Shown one piece after another: positions 18,437 to 30,779 of a stretch of 64,000 nt of DNA. Where the stretch lies: NCBI RefSeq assembly GCF_041296385.1, contig NC_091023.1, positions 24,057,924 through 24,121,923 on the forward strand. Direction: 5' to 3'. A program made the position numbers and the translations under genes. Under the pieces are notes generated by a model. That model saw only the letters and a program-made list of their open reading frames with translations, was not told where the DNA came from and ran no database searches. This DNA is from Aphelocoma coerulescens. Its lineage: Eukaryota; Chordata; Aves; Passeriformes; Corvidae. Positions within the stretch are counted from its first letter, which is position 1, and each line of letters starts with the position of its first letter.

Positions 18437-21400
18437 CCGATGTGGGGGGAAAAGTGAGGGAGTGGTAAAAAATAAAGTGCAAAAAACCCCAAACAAGGGT
18501 GCAAGGAATTTTAAAAAGACCCCACACAAGCACATCTGCCCCAGAATGATCAGCAGTGGAAGGGTTTGACACCATCCACAGAGGCACTAAACATCCCAAG
18601 GTCTCAGTTCCAATAACTCCAGCCAAAAATTCCTCCCCCTGAACTGCCAAATAAGTTTAGGAATTTGACAGTGATTCAGAGCACGGGGTGAGGAATGAGA
18701 TGGGCAGGTTTGGCTCAGGCTTGGGGGCTGCTCTGGAAGGTGCTGCTGCCAGCTGACTCCTTTCTCCCTGTCTTTTCTCTTCCAGCCCCTGGAATTCTGG
18801 GCATTTGCCAAAGCCCCAGTGCCCTTGGCCAGACAGAGCCTAAACCCAACACCTGTGTAACAGATCTGTGCAGCTGGAGGTGTTTGCCATGCCTGCTCCA
18901 TCTGTTCTACATGCCACAGGTGTGCTGATTTACTCCAGGTGGATTGGGAGCAAGAATCCATTAGGAAAAAACAGTTCCTGGCAGAATTAAAAGTATTTCT
19001 CTCTTTCTCCATGCTCTGTTTTTATTTATCCTCATCTGCAGCTCTAGGTGGGTTTTCCATTGCTGCTGGATGAGCATAAAGGAACTTAAAGATAAAATTT
19101 CTAGTAAAATATACAATTTTAGGCTGGATACTGCAGCTTTGGGGTCTACAACAGGAATCTGGCAACTGTGCACAGGGTTGATATTTCACAACTTTGACTC
19201 TGTGAGGTGGGAGACCACATCGTGTGTCTCTTAGGGAATATGCATCCATGCACACAGATATCCATAGAGATGTAGGTCCAGCAGCAGCTGCCTCCCAGCC
19301 TTTGTCAGCAGCGTGGGGACAGAATTTTATCTGCTGCACTTGGAGAACACAGCCCCAGTACCTTGCTTTCAGCTGAAGAATAAAACGCTCACAGAACTTT
19401 CTGATATAAATCGACACTTCAGCCAAACGAGTTATTCACCATTAAAAGTTCCAAAGCTTTTCCCCCAGATTTCGGTTGGTTTAGGCCCAAGTTTTATGAA
19501 CAAACATAATTAGCCCTTTTGAAATGCTTGGTGAGACAAGATAATTCCTGCCTGACCCCTGCTGAAACGCTGAAGCGTGAGCGCTGATGATCCTGGTTCA
19601 GCACGGGAACCTTGCAGCACTTTGTTGATAAACCAGATTAGCTGCACTCATCAAAACTTTAACTCGTGGACTTAATGACTGCAAAGCACTGATGTGAATC
19701 TACAATTAGTGCAGGTGCAAAGTTTTGAGAGGCTTTTAATTGGATTGCAGGTGAGATTAACTGAGGCTCCCAGGCACGCTCTAAGCAGTGCTGGGCGAGG
19801 GAGGGTTTAGCCACGTGATGGTTTTGGGTGGTTCGGGGAGAAGCAGGAGAAAAAATGAAGTTTAATTCCTGCACAGGGTCTGCTACACAAAACTGAACAA
19901 TGAAAATATTCCCGCTCTGACAGCTTGAGGACACTTCCAGAGGCTGTGAGCTCTGTCTTTTGGGATTTACTGAATTTGGTCACCACATGTATCACTTTTA
20001 TAAAAACCCTGGCATTCCTTTCAGGCATCTGGAGCTAGCCAGAAAATTATCATTGTCCTAAATCATTGTTGTATTGCAAATTATCCATCTATTCCTTCCA
20101 AATCCATATGTTTGCCTAGAAAAGAGCACCAGCTTTTGATCTTTCCAACTCTGTTCCATTTTAACATCTGCCCTGGTTGCAGGAGTTAACGTTTTATCCA
20201 CTATTAATAGAACTATGTATTAAAGGTGTAAGTGGTCCACAGTCTGGGAGTGCTGGGGTTAATTTCTTTAATTTATAAAGTATTTATAAGTCCTCAGTTC
20301 GAGTGAGAAGTGGTAAAAGTGTGTAGGCAGAGAGGAGTTCTCACCACACCTCTCAATCTCCCAAATGAAATTCCTCCTTGCAGGATGTTTAATCACCTCA
20401 TCAACCTCTCTCCTGCACAGCCTGTGCAGCACCATTTCTTACAAAATAGTTACATTTCAACTGCATTTTAACACTGATCTGATTTTATCATCTCACATGT
20501 GAGAAAATTGAGGCTTTAACCCAGAAAATGCAACAAAAGATGTGACTGATCATTTATCAAGAATTGTTTAGAAAGTAATTCAAAGGATCTTATTCAGGAC
20601 TGTGAGAACCAGCTCAAATTACACATCCAAAGTGACACTTCTGAAATATTAAACTTTTTTCACTCACTAATTGCAGAGATATAAATTTTATAGGTACTGC
20701 TAGCAGAAGTTACATCAGTCATTAAATAACCTTAACCATGCCTCATTTTTCATGACCTAAAGCAAATATATTTAAATTATTTTATTTTTTTAATTAAGAG
20801 TAATAACTGCGGGGGAAAAAATGCTTCTTTTTAATCCTTCAGCATATTTTTTATCTCGACTTTCATCCCATTTCATGTCTCATTTTCAGTGCTACAGAGA
20901 TGAGCACAGTTAGAATTTTCCCCTCTCTGCTCTTAGAAAGAGTTTGACGCTGGAGTTCTCACTGCAGTTAGAATTCTGGTTGCAAAAACGATTACTGCAA
21001 ACCAAAATCACAATTTTATATACAAGCACTCACCATTGCCTCCATTCCATAAAACCTCTATGTCCGTCTGTCTCTGGGAATGACACAGCACTCCCACTTT
21101 TGGATCATTGGGTGACTTTCAGTTAATTAAAATTTTGTCATTGCCTTCAGCAGAAGCACAAGAGCTCCTCTGAGTGACATTTTCAATCTTCCCTATCACT
21201 TAAGAATCAGGGAGGTATTTACTATTTAAGAATAAAAATTCCACACCTCAGAACCCACTTTTTTCCCACAGATTTCTCTTAATGATGAGCTAAATGGGAG
21301 AACAAAGATGGGAACAAATCGTATTTATCTGCTCCTCTTTGCAGAAGAAAATCCATTAGGTGCGAGCTACAAATGCCATTTCCTTTACATATTCCACATT

Positions 21401-24400
21401 TCTGTTATTTGTGAGTAAATGGACTCTGAAAAAATGGAAGCAGAAACTAAAATTATCCTCTGCCAATCCCTGGTAAAACTGGCAGTGTCTTCAGCCCACC
21501 TGAGGATCGCCTGCTCCCTCACCAAGGCTCTCAGCAGATTTGTGTCACTGTCCCAAAAATCTGATCCGCTGTGGCATTTCCCACCCTTATCCACACTCAG
21601 AGTAGGTATTATTTCAAATATTATAGACCAGCATATCCAAAAATTCCTTTCTAGAGAGGGGTCTTGACAACAAACCTCTCCAGGAGGTCCCAAGCCTGGG
21701 ACTTGTTAGTCCAAAGAGGGATCTCAGACAAAACTCAGCCTGCAGGAAAGGGAATAAAATTCAGAGCAGTGGAGGCTTTAGCCCAGGATTTCCCCCACTG
21801 CAGAATAACCTCTGCAATTTCTGTTGATTCAAGAACAAAATGCCAAAATCCCCGAAAATCCCACTCAGTGTTATTTTTCCACTTAAGAGAAGATCTCTTT
21901 TACCACGGGTCCAACCCCTGCAGCCTGAATTCCTTTTCTTTCCCATTGGCACTGGTTACAAACCCCTAAAAACCAGGTGGCAGGCAGAGCTCTCCAGTGA
22001 ATTCATGGCATTTGACACTCATAACTCCACTTTTATAAAAACAGATTAGTGCATTAAAAGCCTCTTTGGTAAGGGCTCCATCAAAGCAGACATTGCCCAA
22101 AGCAATACAATTATTGGTCAATAATTCCTCTTTAGCTGTCTCTATTACCACCACTTTATTTCAACACTTGCCTTCTTACCCTTTGATCTGCTAATTATCT
22201 TTTTACCCTCTGATCCTCTCTACAACTCCCTGGCAATTTGATCTGTTAATTACAGTGCCCATATTCCCCATTTTCCACAGAATGTGCAATTTTTGTGACC
22301 TTTTTCACCTTCCTTCATACAAACACTTGCCATCTTTCTCTAGAGTATAGCTACTTCTGTAAATATATAGATAATGGTACAAAATGCTGTAATTAAAAGT
22401 ATTTTTACATTTTCCTTGCAATCCTTTGGGCTTCATGAAAAATGTCTTAATAGTTTGTCATTGACTTAAACTTCGATGGAAATGGGCAGTCTGGTAAATT
22501 CTTTTGACTCCATCTTTAACACCATAAACACTTAGATTTTTTCCTAATATTAATAAACATTGATTGTGCTTCCATCCTGGACACTCCATGAAAAACACAG
22601 TTTCTGCTATAATTTTTGTAAGTATTATAAAAACATTTTCTTATGTAAAGCTTTTCTCACTTTATGAGCACGTGACCCATGAATTACTGAATACTCTGCA
22701 TTGCCAGTTTTCCACTCCCTTCTAAGCCAGACTCAGACTTTCAGAACTAAATATGTTCTAGAGAGGAAGAATTTTAGGAAGATAAACTCAAGCTCTTTAG
22801 TTGTACAATCCAGAAATGATGGTGCTGTGGAAGGGGAGCACTTTTGGGTCTGGGGAGCGAAAGTCTGGCAGCTGGAACAGAACCTCGGTGTTTGAAAGCT
22901 GGATTTAATGAATTTATTGTGGCCAGGATATCCCATATGAATTCCAAACAGTCTCTTGTTCTACCAGGAGGTCTCTGACACTGTCAGGTTTCTGCAGAGT
23001 TCGTGCAAAAGAAGGACACTCTCATTTAAACCTCCTGTGTCTCAGCTGGTGCTGTGGGAATTCTTCTGTTAATATTTACCTTTTTAACCTCAGATTTAGT
23101 TCAGAACTGAGGGCTTGGTAAATCTCCATCAATAAAACCCAGCAAAACACAGGCATTGCAGTTAATTTTATTCAGTTTTTCTGTAATGCTGCCTTAGTCC
23201 TTGGCCAAAGTTACCAGATGCTTAAAGGAATGGCTTGGTGCTGTGTCCACTCAAATGAACTCAAACAACTTCTCATTCCAAAGAAACCTGTGCAGGGCTG
23301 CCAAAGAAGGATCATTAATGCAACATTTTTCTTTTTGACAGCTTTTCTGCTTGGAAAATGATTGATTGGGCACTTCTTGCATAAATAATCTTTGCAGTTT
23401 TTAATATAGAGAATCCATTTTAATATCTACATTGTAAAAACCAAGAAATTCTCCTTTCTGTGCATCCAATTCTTTTCAATCAGATTATTCTTATAAATAT
23501 GAGGATTGCAAAAGCAAAATATGTCTTGCAGAGCAGAGGTATCTTCTATAATCCAAAGGAAAAATCTGCTAAGGAATAAAATTCTTCTTGCTCAATTTCA
23601 AACCAAAATTGTGCTTATTGAATATAGTCCTGTCTAATCATATTGACTTATTCCTCCTTTTTTCCCTTTCAGACCTAGCTGGTAGCATATAATTTGCCAT
23701 TTTTCACATTAGTTCTTAAATAGCTCACACTTCCTTGCATCACGAGGCACTTAACAGCTTCTCAGTAATCTGATTGTTCAATTGTCTGAAGATTTCTCGA
23801 CACAGAAAAGCGAAGTACAGGATCAGCCTGAAATACTTTGAAATACAGGAGGCCATTTCAGTGTAACTGAAGCAAGTAATGGAGAATTTGTAAAATAAAA
23901 CACAGAGAAATGAATTGTGGTTGGCAGTAAATACATGTGCTGCTCCAAGGGTGTTTCTCTTTGAGTTATGGAACTTCTCAGGTGCTGTTTGGGAATCAGG
24001 ACTGGTCTGCTTGGCTACACTTTATAGCCCCCCAGCCAGGTATCTCAGCTGCTTCTGGGACCTGGAGTGATTCAAAGCCACAGGAGAAGCTCAGACCTGA
24101 TTGATGGCAGAGCTCAGACCTGCCAGACACAACCACAGAGGTGCAGAGCTGCTGACACCGCAGTTTTCCTTCTCTTCCACCTCCTTTATGGAGGAAAACT
24201 TTTTGCTGCTTCCTTCAGTGGTTCCGTCAAATATTCCAGCCTGAGCTGCCCCATCTCCCACAACCACATTGAACACCTCCTGAACTCCAGACCTGCATTT
24301 GTGACTAACCTGAAATGTGCAATAGGAAAAGACTCATTTATAGAGAAAATCTTCAGAGAGCAGGACCATTCCCTCGAATCAAGGAGCCTCTCTTTAGTGT

Positions 24401-25671
24401 GTGTGTGTGTGTGTAATAGTTATCCTGATCAATATTTAGATTATTATCCAGCAAGCCACACAATATGAACACATACAATTTTTTCAGCATCAGAATCCAG
24501 AGTTCAGCTGACTGTAATGCCTTTTAATCTCCAGTTTCAATCCAAATTAACATAGGAAAAACACGTAATATTCCTTTGCCATTAATTAATATCTCTCACT
24601 AACAACTAAGTAATCTCTCTATTTTCCTTTTGAATCTCTACAGCAAATTACATCAGGTAGGCTTCAGTTACTCAGGTGGTTTTTACCCTTTCCTTTCTGT
24701 TTCTTGCTTTTCCTCTCCACGTTGCCTGGACTCTCATTCAGTGTTACGGAATTTTGAAAAATCAATTCTTTTTTGTTTTGCTTTATGATGAAAAAAAGAC
24801 AAGGCGATTTTCTGTACAGGTTGCCAGCCAGGGTGTTCCCATACACAGGATTCAGCTGCAATTAATTTCTTCATTCTTTCTTCATTCTGCCTTTCCTACC
24901 ACTCTAAGTAGTTTAAAACTATTAAAGCTTCAGCCTAGAAGAGCTTTCCCTTTCCCCAGGTCTTGCATTTTCCCTTTAAGCTCTCAATAGCAATTAAACC
25001 TCAACATTTAAGAAAACTTTATGGTTTTATTTCCAGTCATCTTCTGATTTCATTCACTAAGATTTTTTTTTTTTTTTTTGCTGCCAGTTGCTTCAATATT
25101 TTGCACTAAAAACCTCATCTAAAGGTAATTGAAGTCTGAAAGCCTTTCAGCTGGGGTTTGTGGGCTTTAAAGTGAACCCTAATTTACCAGCTGAGCCAGC
25201 CCCAAACCTTTCAACAGTGGATCCACGGGTTGTTCTTGGACCGAGGCACACACAGACTCCAGAACAATTAAACATTTATTTATAACTGAAGCTGAATGTA
25301 TGAGTAAGTCACCCACGCTCGGGGATTGCAATGCTTCGTTGACCATAACCTTCCCCAGGAAGATTTAGAAAGGAGTGAGGTGCCAACTTCACATTTGCAG
25401 CAGTTGCCTCTCCTATTTCTGCTGGGAGAGGCACAGCCTTTAAGCCTGGTTTATCACTGAAGAATTTACCTACCTTTCCTCTCCTCTTTTCTCCCTGTGC
25501 TATATAAGCTAGAAGCTTTATTAGAAAAAGAGCTCTTTAACCTCATCATAGTGAGGGTTTTTTTCCTCATTTCAAAGTTGTGGTTAATTAATACAAACCC
25601 CAGTGATCCTGCTGCCCCTGCCTGCAGAGGAGCTGACAGTTTGCCTTTTGATGAGGAGGAAGCAGTCTCCC
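18437..25671. other. Intergenic, no gene recognised
   Basis: About 7.2 kb without a supportable exon. It contains a (GT)9 run at 24397-24414 and a run of 17 T at 25063-25079. Open frames up to about 140 codons occur on both strands, but none shows a recognisable domain or paired splice sites. Confidence 0.6.
24397..24414. repeat. (GT)9 dinucleotide microsatellite
   Basis: Nine perfect GT units. It is short, and no other structure surrounds it. Confidence 0.9.
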
Positions 25672-25833
25672 AACAGAGCTGGGGCTGCTCATCCTGGAGA
25701 AGGGAAGACTGAGGTGTGATGTTATTCATGTTCGTAAATCACTGAAGGGAGGGTGCAAAGGTGACAGAGCCAGGCTCGATCCAGCAGTGCTCCAGGACAG
25801 GAGGAGAGTGAAACCTGAAACACAGGAACATCA

Positions 25834-25883
25834 GGGAACACACATTTACTGTGAGGGTGGGAACACACATTTACTGTGAGGGT
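25834..25883. repeat. Perfect 25-bp tandem duplication
   Basis: The 25-base segment at 25834-25858, beginning GGGAACACAC and ending GAGGGT, is repeated exactly at 25859-25883. It lies inside the sense CR1 copy and is not part of the CR1 consensus order, so it arose after insertion. Confidence 0.95.
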
Positions 25884-25963
25884 GACCAAACCCTGGAACC
25901 AGCTGCCCAGGGAGGTTGTGGAGTCGTCGTTCTTGAAGTTATTCAAAAGCTGTTTGGACGTAG

Positions 25964-26089
25964 TCATAGAATTATGGAATATTTTGGGTTGGAAGGGACC
26001 TTAAAGATCATCTGGCCAACCCCACTGCCATGGGCAGGTGTGTCACTCACTCGAGCCAGTTTCCTAAAGTCCCATCCAAGCTGACCTTG
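25964..26089 (-). mobile_element. Antisense CR1 3' fragment nested in a sense CR1
   Basis: TCATAGAATTATGG and GGGTTGGAAGGGACC, then TTAAAGATCATC and CCACTGCCATGGGCAGG, are the reverse complement of a CR1 3' end. They continue through a CCCATCCAAGCTGACCTTGG segment. Sense CR1 sequence stops just before and resumes just after, so this copy inserted into the older one. No target-site duplication is clear. Confidence 0.85.
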
Positions 26090-26916
26090 GCAACAGGCTC
26101 TGGGTGGTCCTGCTTGAGCAGAAAGGTTGGACCAAGTGATCTCTGGAGTTTCCTTCCACCCTGAACCATCTTGAGATTCTGTGAACATGTCCATTAGCCC
26201 AGAATGTGAAGCACATCAAACCTTAAATCTGAGGATGTCAAGTGCCTCTGAGGCTACCCTGGAATGCAAATGTGCTGCCAAGAGCAGTAAAAAAGAGGCA
26301 GAAGCCATATTAGATTGGGTTCCCCACATCCAGTAAGGTTCTTAATCTGTGTAGCACCCCAAATATCATAATATTTAGGTCAATTTTTTGCATGTCTTTG
26401 CTCACTTATGAAGCCTCTTGCCTCGTTCTTCTTTGCTCTCCGATTTCTGTAATAGGAAATAAACATTTCTTTGCCTGGCCAATTTTTTTGAGCTGAAAAA
26501 TAAACCTGTAACTTGGGGCATGCTTGGAAGTGTTTACAGATGCTCAGTAACCCTGCGAAGACTCTCCTGTCCCTTTGAATTTAATGGAAGCTGACACCGA
26601 ATTCAATGAAGTGCGAATTTCCCTCTCGATCTCGGGAGCTCTTTCCCTGGATTTGTTATGCCTGTGGTTGCATACAGTGTCTGTAAATGGTGTTCTAATA
26701 CAGCCACCAATTCAGCCAGGGTATTCCAGCTGAGAAGTTAGAGACCAAAATCTTTTGCCATCAGCTGCCTCCAGTCCTCACCTGGCGTGGATAATCTGGA
26801 TTTAGCACTCTTGAGATCTGCCTTTTATTACTAATTGGTTTCATTTACTTTTGAGTGGTTTCTTATTTTTAGAAAGGGTGAATGCTCTGCTTTTAAAGAC
26901 ATATCAAGTTCTGTGT

Positions 26917-27036
26917 GCCCCATCCCTGGAAGTGTCCAAGGCCAGGCTGGAAGGGACTTGGAACAACCTGGATAGGGGTGGAACGAGATGAGCTTTAAAC
27001 CCCACCCAGTCCTTCCAACCCAAACCATTCTGTGAT
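26917..27036 (+). mobile_element. CR1 LINE 3' end, sense
   Basis: CCATCCCTGGAAGTGTCCAAGG, GGCTGGAAGGGACTTGG and AACAACCTGG are followed by CCTTCCAACCCAAACCATTC and TGTGAT, the standard order of a bird CR1 tail. It is severely 5'-truncated at about 120 bp. Confidence 0.9.
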
Positions 27037-30000
27037 ATCAATAATACACTATAAGATGCTGCAAAAGGGTCTCACAAACCAGGGAAGCCTCAGCAGTTCC
27101 ACCCTCCTCCTGAGGATTCATGTCAGGAGTGCTGGATGGTAACAAACCCCGTGGTGGGACAATCCGAACTTCTCCCCATCTCACAAACAGGGACGTGTGA
27201 CACTGCCAAGCCCAGTGTGCCATGGGATCACCTGCTGGGCTGTGACTTCAAAATATGGATTTTTTATTTATTCATTTATTCATTTTTTATCTTGTGAGTG
27301 TGAGTAAACTGCCATCGGCAGTGTCACTGCAGTCCTGGATCGTGTGTGGGACAGAATTTTTGGCCTGCAAGTTCCTCTTGCAGACCTGGCAGGGGAAGGT
27401 TTAGCTTGTTATCCCTCTAATCCTGCTTCAAGCAGGTGCCTGGGAGGAAATGGAGTCAGATATCTGATTTCTGTCCCCTCTGTGCTCCGAGGAGTGATGA
27501 GAGAGTTATCCTGGGGCGGGGGCGAGCGGGAAATGGGAGGGAATGGCAGAAATGCCATGCCCGGGTCACATACCACAGGGAGCTGCTCTGGCAGAAACAT
27601 CTCCTCCCCAGGCTGGCACAGTGACAGGCCTGTCCCTTGGCCAGCAAATGAGCTGAGGGCTCAGAGAGAGGCAAAGTTGCTGTGCTGGCAGGGAGCAGAA
27701 CATCAACTCTGCTCCAGGGTGTGGAGAGAGGGGAGCGAATGTGAGAGCTGATGCCTCTGCCAGGAGAACTGGGTGGCCTTTGCTAAACTGTTTTCCTGGT
27801 TTTAGTTTCAACAAACATCTAAGCAGCAAAGCCCTCTTAAACTCAACTGACTTATGCTGGTGCTGAGAGCTACCCACAGAAAGACTGGACTTGAGCTGAA
27901 GCCCTTTGCTGCATGAAGCTCTGAGCCAATATTTTAACCGGGCTGTGCAATTTGCCATCGTTTAATCTGAGGCCCCTCCTCGTGCCTTCAGTTGCACACA
28001 GTCCTGCACGTATCAGGAATGCTGTGCTCATCCTATGCCTCACTACATCTTGTTATGAAATTACAGTGCCACTCTCTTAACCTTGCTGGAGGGAGAGTTC
28101 TGAGCTGAGGCGGGAGAGCTGGCCTCCCATACTGATGAACAGAGATTTTAAAGGAGATATCTCTGAATCTCCACCTCGGTGCAGACAGCTGCAGTGGATT
28201 TCTCTTGGTTATCTCAAGAGAGCTGGAGTTCATAGCTTTAAATATCACCAGGCCCAAAGTCTGCTCAGAATATTAGAAACTTAGTTCTTGGGGGTTTTAT
28301 CTTATATGGCGTTTCTCATGTTGCCTAATCATGCTGTTTGCACATTTCAGCCCCAAAATTATATGAAATTATAGACTTTCAAGCAGCCTCTGGGAAATAT
28401 TTCGCCTCTTTGTTTGCTTCTGATAAAAATTTGCCAAAAAACCCTTCAGCCCCACAGTCAAAATGCATTAAAATGTAAAATTAAAGAATCAGGGCTTTTG
28501 AAAAGCCTAATCTGGCTTGAGCTGTTTGAGACAGAACTTCCCCAGTGCAATAAACAGTGGGAACATTCCCTGTGAGCCTGATAAAACCTGCTGACGTCTG
28601 CAGGGAGCTGTGCTGCTGGAGAAATATTGTAACTACTCCATCACTGCTCATGTTGCATATACAGTGCTGGAGCCAGCTTGGAAATGTTCAGGCAAGTTAT
28701 TCCCAGTCTCATTGACAATAACCACTTGTCTCCTGTAAAATATCCACTCCTATAGGCACAGCAGTTCCTTTTCCTAGGCTGGGATATCCAGGATGTCGTG
28801 TTGCCTGAGTGATTTCCAAACATGTGCAAGTGGAGGGAGAAGGAAAATCTATGGGAAGCCGTAAAAACATCGTGTGCAGTCCCTGAAGTGGCCGAAATAA
28901 TTCTGTGAAAATTATTCCCCCTTCCTTCGTGCAGTCCCAACCTTTCTATTTCAGTACCAAAAAAAAAGTATATTTGGAAAGCAGACTGGCATAATTACAG
29001 CACAGAGAAACTTGTTAGAAACGGCAAAATAGCACCAAAAAAAGCCACTGGGAATAACAAGCAAAGGCAAAAAAAAAAAAAAAAAGGAAAATAATGTTAT
29101 TTATACCAAGTTTGCACGTAACAGATGCAGAAAGGAGAACTCTGCTGAGTAAGTTCAGAATTGTCCTGCTGGCCTGTGCTGTGCATTAGGCAGAGTTTAG
29201 TGGGGACACTCACACTGTGATCCATGGAATTGGCTCTGTAAGTGCTCTCTGGGGGTGTGAAACTTATGGAAGAGTTTAGATTTTGCACAGAAGTTGGTTG
29301 AAATAATCTGGGTTATTTTCAGGGCTGAAAACGATGACAGTGTCAGGTTTGGACTTTGCAGAGGTGTTGGAAAGGTGCTCCCCAGAGGAGATCAGCAAAT
29401 GGGCTTTAAAATCCTTGGAGTTTGTACAGCTGCAGCTCTCATGCCATGCTTCCCTTACTTAAGCAATAGGAAACACCAGAGAAGAGGAGAAGAAATATTT
29501 TCCAGTGCTGGTAATGTGTGTACCTGGGTAATTCCCATCCCATTTTCCAAGGATTTGCCTTGGCATGGAGCTGAGCAGCCGCTCTCCTCTCCGTCACCAC
29601 TGATCCAGTAACTTGAGCAGTTGCAAGTTTTCTTAAAGTCCTTTCAAGTGGAGCTCGGTTCTCCTCACAGCTCATCTCTGGAGAGGTTCCTGCTCCCTCC
29701 ACGTGCCACTGGGAAGCAGCTGCAGCATTCCTGCTCCTCTCCTGGGGATTCCCTCAGTGCCCTCCCTCCATCCCAGGGCATTTCACAAGGGACACTGAGA
29801 CACAGGAATGGCACGTCTGGAACTGCAGCAGGAAATCTGGGCGTGCTGAGGCTCCTGTTTGATCTGTCACACCATTCCCACCAACAGCACCCTGCTCTGA
29901 CCCAGAGGGAGGAATAAAAATCCCATTTATCCTGCCAGGGAAGAATGCTGTGCACACAGCTGGAACACAGCAGGTTCAGCCCCAGCCTCCTGAATTTCAA

Positions 30001-30366
30001 CTTCAGAGAGAGCAGTGAGCTGAATGAGTTCATTATTGGAGATGTTGTAAGCTGGGCTTTGCAATTAATTTTCCCTTTTTCTCACACAAACCCTGGCTTA
30101 CTCGACCTGTGTTATACTGTACTTTCTCTGACAGAAACACCACAGATAAGCCTCTCATCAGCAGTGGCCTTGGTTATCTGGGTCTGTTTGGGAACAGAAA
30201 TATGCTATCAGGATCTGCTTAATGTCAGGTTCTATTCCAAATTATGGCATGAGAAAAGGAGAACATTTCTGATATGATTTTCTTTTTTTGAATAAACTAA
30301 AGCAGGAGAGATAAAAAGCTGTTTCATGAAGATAAATGCAGAAATGAAATTTTGCTGGCCATGAAG
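27037..30366. other. Intergenic, no gene recognised
   Basis: About 3.3 kb of locally GC-rich but unrecognised sequence, with a run of 17 A at 29069-29085. No exon, CR1 copy or RNA gene could be supported. Confidence 0.55.
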
Positions 30367-30779
30367 ATCACAGAATAAAAGAGTCATTAAGGGTGGAAAA
30401 GCCCTCCAAGGTCATGGAGTTCAAGTTGTGCCTGGTCCCCACCTTGTCCCCAGCCCAGAGCCCTGAGTGCCACCTCCAGCCCTTCCTTGGACACCTCCAG
30501 GGATGGGCACTCCAAACCTCCCTGGGCAGCCCCTGCCAAGGCCTGAGCACCCTTTCCATGCAGAAATTCCTGCTGATGCCCACCCTGAGCCTCCCCTGAC
30601 CCAGCCTGAGGCTGTTCCCTCTCCTCCTGTCCCTGTTCCCTGGGAGCAGAGCCCGACCCCCCCGGCTGCCCCCTCCTGTCAGGGACTTGTGCAGAGCCAC
30701 AAGGTCCCCCCTGAGCCTCCTTTGCTCCAGGCTCAGCCCCTTTCCAGCTCCCTCAGCCCCTCCTGGGGCTCCCCGTAGG
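30367..30779 (-). mobile_element. CR1 LINE 3' fragment, antisense, well preserved
   Basis: Read on the - strand this is a continuous CR1 3' end. It runs from the GAGCCTGGAGC and CTCAGGGGGGACC region through CAGGAATTTCTGC, GGGGCTGCCCAGGGAGG, CCATCCCTGGAGGTGTCC and CATGACCTTGGAGGGC to the ATTCTGTGATC terminus at its + strand left end. It is about 410 bp, GC-rich and the least diverged copy in the window, suggesting a fairly young insertion. Confidence 0.93.

Larger units (their letters stand above)
25672..26183 (+). mobile_element. CR1 LINE 3' fragment, sense, interrupted by a second CR1
   Basis: The + strand follows the CR1 3' region of birds in order. GAGCTGGGGCTG and CTGGAGAAGGGAAGACTGAGG are followed by ACTGTGAGGGTGACC, CTGGAACCAGCTGCCC and GGAGGTTGTGGAGTCGTC. 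After an interruption come GGTCCTGCTTGAGCAG and GTTGGACCAAGTGATCTC, ending at ATTCTGTG. The copy is 5'-truncated and diverged, with no intact reverse transcriptase. The stretch 25964-26089 belongs to an antisense CR1 and is listed separately. Confidence 0.9.

Noticed and set aside
18016..18650. Lys-rich and Glu-Gly-Arg-Lys or Pro-Ser-Phe-Leu open frames
   Set aside because: They result from the T-poor tract and GGAA array.
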